Shown: positions 61,566 through 64,000 of the stretch, piece by piece
How the letters are laid out: each line of letters starts with the position of its first letter
How positions within the stretch are numbered: position 1 is the stretch's first letter
Assembly: GCF_029024925.1 (NCBI RefSeq)
Contig: NZ_CP118962.1
Span: 2,720,001-2,784,000, forward strand
Reading direction: 5' to 3'
Length of the DNA: 64,000 bases
Origin: Enterococcus faecalis
GTDB taxonomy: Bacteria > Bacillota > Bacilli > Lactobacillales > Enterococcaceae
Notes under the pieces: model-generated
The model's input: the letters and a program-made list of their open reading frames with translations, nothing else
The model's database searches: none
Told to the model about the DNA's origin: nothing
Made by a program: the position numbers and the translations under genes

Positions 61566-61914
61566 GTCGTCCCTTCTTTCTATGTACCATTCCCGCCAAG
61601 CCGATTAAGGCTAAGCCGAGAATGCTAAGATTTGCCTGACTCTTGCTCCCTGTACGAGGGAGCTGCGAGCCAGTTGTGGTGGTCTGTGTCGAACCACCAC
61701 TTCGTTGATCTCCTTTCGGAGGACCAGCTGGTTCCTTGGGATCAGCAGCTGGCGCATCTGTTTTCGGTGGGGCATCTTTAGGAGCGGGTGTTCTCGGATT
61801 TTGGTAAAATTCAATCCCCACCGAACTAGAACCACCATCAGACGCTTCAACATTTATAAAAAAACTAGGAGAAGATAGTAGACACACAATCATTAAATAA
61901 CGCTTTTTTTTCAT
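61552..61914 (-). CDS. Small LPXTG-anchored protein (CscD-type), second cluster
   Basis: 120 residues. Signal peptide 1-25, Pro/Ala/Lys-rich middle (PAPKDAPPKTDAPAADPKEP), sortase motif LPRTG, helix ANLSILGLALIGLAGMV and basic tail HRKKGRHE. AAAGGAGG precedes the ATG. Forms a two-gene operon with the WxL gene. No DUF916 partner is next to this pair, unlike the first cluster, so it may rely on one elsewhere. Confidence 0.87.
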   Translation of the reverse strand: MKKKRYLMIVCLLSSPSFFINVEASDGGSSSVGIEFYQNPRTPAPKDAPPKTDAPAADPKEPAGPPKGDQRSGGSTQTTTTGSQLPRTGSKSQANLSILGLALIGLAGMVHRKKGRHEAN

Positions 61915-62184
61915 TTAAAAACCTCCTTTAGATTCACTTGTATTCGTTGATCTTTTATACAAGGAATGTGTAACAACCTTTTTTCATACCTCTATAATAA
62001 CAAAGAACCCCCCTTTAGGAATTGACGTTTTTTTCGCACCTCTTGCGAAAATTTTGAAAGTTCTTGTTATACCAGGGTTTACAACGCCCGTTATTTAATA
62101 ATCATTACTAAAAAAAGGCGATTTTAGTCAATTTTTATCAAAAATCCCCGACAAAAGTTTAAGGTTTCTAGCCATTTAACGAGA
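61915..62184 (-). promoter_or_regulatory. Upstream region of the second WxL operon
   Basis: About 270 bases without a gene. A -10-like TATTAT lies near 61997 on the minus strand with no good -35. Nothing else recognised. Confidence 0.35.
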
Positions 62185-62227
62185 AAAGCTCAAAAAGTTA
62201 GTAATTGATACTAACTTTTTGAGCTTT
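62185..62227 (-). terminator. Terminator of the prenyltransferase gene
   Basis: 19-bp perfect stem AAAGCTCAAAAAGTTAGTA / TACTAACTTTTTGAGCTTT, followed by TTCTC on the minus strand. Confidence 0.65.
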
Positions 62228-62300
62228 GTGTAACACTTTTGAAGAAGTCGCTTGAAAAAAAACAGTATTTTTTTCGTATTTTCTCTACTTTTTTAAGAAT

Positions 62301-63248
62301 CTAGCCAAGCAACGCACTAATTAATAGCCCTAAGGCATAGGTGCCATTGAAAACCATTAAGTTTTTAATGGAATGACGGAAACTTTTCGGCTGCGGCAAT
62401 TCTTGTTTAAACGTTTGAATATTTTTCCAAATGACAGGCAAAGTAGCAAATGTAATTAACACTGGCCATTGATAAATACCACTAATGAAGCCGAATAAAA
62501 TCACCAGATAACCAGCTAGCGCTAACACTTGAAACAGCACAATCCCTGCTGGGCGCCCGATATAATAGACTAATGTATAACGGTGGTTCTCAATATCCGT
62601 GTCTAAGTCCCGTAAATTGTTGGCGAGCATGATGTTAGCAATCGAACAGACCAAGGGCAAGGACGCCACGACAATCGCAAGCACCGCCCAGAGATTGCCG
62701 TCTAAGCGAAAGGCGCCGCTAGCAAAATCGACCGTTAAGTAAAACGGCGGATTGGTGACGACGTTCAAGTAAACGGTTAAGACGAAGATGCCTAAGCCCA
62801 TCGTGAAACCACTGAAAATTTCCCCCAAGGGCATGCGGGATAACGGAATCGGTCCATACGTGTAGAAAATACCGATGAAGCAGCAAATCCCCCCTAATAC
62901 GAGGAAGAGCCAGCCGGTTTGAACCGTTAAGTACGCACCCACAACGGCAGTGAAGGCAATCATGGCGAAAATCATGTTGCGGACCAGTTGTGGTGAAACG
63001 CCTGATTGTCCGATAATATTTTCTTCATATTTATAGACGTCAGATTTGGCTTTTTTAAAATCCATGTAATTGTTAATGGCGGTGGTGGCCATATCAAAGA
63101 CCACCATGCCAATGAAGAAAACCAGCGTGTTGCCCCACTGGACTTCCCCGAAATAGGTCATTGAAAACAAGACCCCGATAATGAAGGGAAAGAGACTGGC
63201 TAGCTTCGTCTGAATTTCCACTACTTTTAAAAACACATTTAAAGACAT
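62301..63248 (-). CDS. dmkA: UbiA-family prenyltransferase (MenA/DmkA-type)
   Basis: 315 residues with about eight to nine membrane helices. First Asp-rich motif NNYMDFKKAKSD (60-70) and second NNLRDLDTDIENHRYTL bind the prenyl diphosphate through Mg2+. Family members join a prenyl chain to 1,4-dihydroxy-2-naphthoate. Next to an ApbE gene this matches the demethylmenaquinone enzyme of the extracellular electron transfer module known in Listeria and E. faecalis, as opposed to the respiratory menA. The symbol is assigned from this context. It is 13 bases downstream of apbE. Confidence 0.8.
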   Translation of the reverse strand: MSLNVFLKVVEIQTKLASLFPFIIGVLFSMTYFGEVQWGNTLVFFIGMVVFDMATTAINNYMDFKKAKSDVYKYEENIIGQSGVSPQLVRNMIFAMIAFTAVVGAYLTVQTGWLFLVLGGICCFIGIFYTYGPIPLSRMPLGEIFSGFTMGLGIFVLTVYLNVVTNPPFYLTVDFASGAFRLDGNLWAVLAIVVASLPLVCSIANIMLANNLRDLDTDIENHRYTLVYYIGRPAGIVLFQVLALAGYLVILFGFISGIYQWPVLITFATLPVIWKNIQTFKQELPQPKSFRHSIKNLMVFNGTYALGLLISALLG

Positions 63249-63261
63249 TTTTAGTCGCTCC

Positions 63262-64000
63262 TTATTTCAAATCGGCCCGATTCCCCATCGTATAGCCAGA
63301 GTCTTTGCCGATTTCAAAGTTGCCTTCGATATCTTTGCTGATGTAGACTTTGTCGTCTTTTGTGACGAAAATGGCATCGGTTCCTTTCAGACTTTCGACA
63401 TATTCTAGTCCTTTTTTGACGCCCATTGAGAAGACGGCTGTTGAGAGACCATCACCATCGATGGATTTGTCGGTGATAATGGTGACACCCGCGATGTCGT
63501 TATCAAACGGATAGCCAGTTTCACGATCGAAGAGATGGTGGTACGTTTTGCCATCGACTTTTAAGTAGCGTTCATAAATTCCTGATGTGACTAAGGTTTT
63601 GTTGCTTTCTTTGACTTGACCTAAGACTGTGTTGCGGGCTTTATTCGGATCTTGAATGCCGACTGTCCAATCCATATCTTTGCCACGTGGGCTGTGCCCT
63701 AAGACGTAAACATTTCCGCCTAAATCGACGATAGCGGTGGTGACGCCGTTGTCTTTGAGGACTTTCACGACTTCGTCGGTGATGAAGCCTTTGGCAATTG
63801 CGCCTAAATCCAATTGCATGCCTTTTTCTTCAAGGTAAACGGTTTGCTCTTTGTCGTTGAATTTGACTTTCGTGTAATCAACGAGTTTCAAGGCTTGATC
63901 AATTTCGGCTTGGCTTGGTTTGCGGGCATCATCGAAGCCAATGTGCCACATAGAGGTGATTGGGCCAATTGCCATGTCGAAGCCGCCGCGGGAGTCTTTG
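63262..64000 (-). CDS. fmnB: ApbE-type FMN transferase, N-terminus beyond the window edge
   Basis: The frame is open to the right edge; 246 codons are visible. Motifs of ApbE: DSRGGFDMAIGPIT near the edge, LDLGAIAKGFITDEV, DLGGNVYVLG, the Mg2+-binding and catalytic TSGIYERYLKVDGKTYHHLFDRETGYP, and STAVFSMGVKKGLEYVE. It attaches FMN to Thr or Ser of extracytoplasmic proteins. With the UbiA gene it matches the FmnB/DmkA pair of flavin-based extracellular electron transfer. The start and signal sequence are outside the window. Confidence 0.88.
   Translation of the reverse strand, partial: KDSRGGFDMAIGPITSMWHIGFDDARKPSQAEIDQALKLVDYTKVKFNDKEQTVYLEEKGMQLDLGAIAKGFITDEVVKVLKDNGVTTAIVDLGGNVYVLGHSPRGKDMDWTVGIQDPNKARNTVLGQVKESNKTLVTSGIYERYLKVDGKTYHHLFDRETGYPFDNDIAGVTIITDKSIDGDGLSTAVFSMGVKKGLEYVESLKGTDAIFVTKDDKVYISKDIEGNFEIGKDSGYTMGNRADLK

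Noticed and set aside
1-64000. CRISPR array, tRNA/rRNA genes or intact insertion sequence
   Set aside because: No regularly spaced direct repeats with spacers, no transposase motif and no tRNA-like cloverleaf were noticed in reading.

Overview
The window looks like an Enterococcus faecalis chromosome segment. This is judged from protein families and gene order; no search was run. Support comes from low GC, two WxL/LPXTG surface-protein clusters, a SigV/RsiV pair, lrgAB-lytSR, the rplM-rpsI and rpoB-rpoC blocks, and the start of an extracellular-electron-transfer module. No rRNA, tRNA, CRISPR array or intact insertion sequence was seen.

Layout. 1-4 kb: a YccF-type membrane protein (cut by the edge), an unknown gene, an M20 peptidase, and the lysozyme-responsive ECF sigma factor pair sigV-rsiV with its own promoter. 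4-15 kb: a minus-strand cell-surface operon. It starts with a giant WxL protein, then an LPXTG protein, three WxL paralogues (the first broken by a 10-bp tandem duplication in its signal peptide), a DUF916 membrane-anchored partner, a secreted protein and an Mga-like regulator. 15-24 kb: an esterase, a nicotinamidase-like enzyme, lrgAB, lytSR, a methionine-type ABC importer and OsmC. 24-27.3 kb: a zinc-starvation operon behind a Bacillus-type Zur box (zinc-free S14 and L33, a COG0523 GTPase, a 40-residue peptide, AdcA-ZinT). 27.5-30.4 kb: a Dus enzyme and a YadGH exporter. 30.5-36 kb: a mannose-family PTS with a sigma-54 promoter and its LevR-type activator.

36-38.2 kb is an AT-rich accessory patch. 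It holds one membrane protein with a degenerate GT51-like (peptidoglycan glycosyltransferase) signature and almost 1 kb of degenerate DNA. 38-51 kb: rpsI-rplM, dps with a PerR box, a lipoprotein, an FGGY kinase, a prepilin peptidase, rpoC-rpoB and mazEF. 51.5-56.5 kb: a Zn-ribbon protein, birA, an AA10 lytic polysaccharide monooxygenase, and a PAP2-LCP fusion preceded by what reads as an M-box magnesium riboswitch. 56.5-57.7 kb: a tandem array of small hydrophobic peptide genes and convergent RNAs, read as type I toxin-antitoxin modules with one orphan antitoxin and one decayed toxin. 57.7-62 kb: a second WxL/LPXTG pair. 62.3-64 kb: a UbiA prenyltransferase and an ApbE flavin transferase.

A dispersed intergenic repeat (terminator hairpin plus a conserved 'body') occurs four times, at about 27.4, 33.3, 51.6 and 53.3 kb. 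The strongest candidates for new biology are the M-box upstream of a cell-wall enzyme, the GT51-like membrane protein, the toxin-antitoxin array, the dispersed repeat and the 10-bp duplication that silences a WxL protein.
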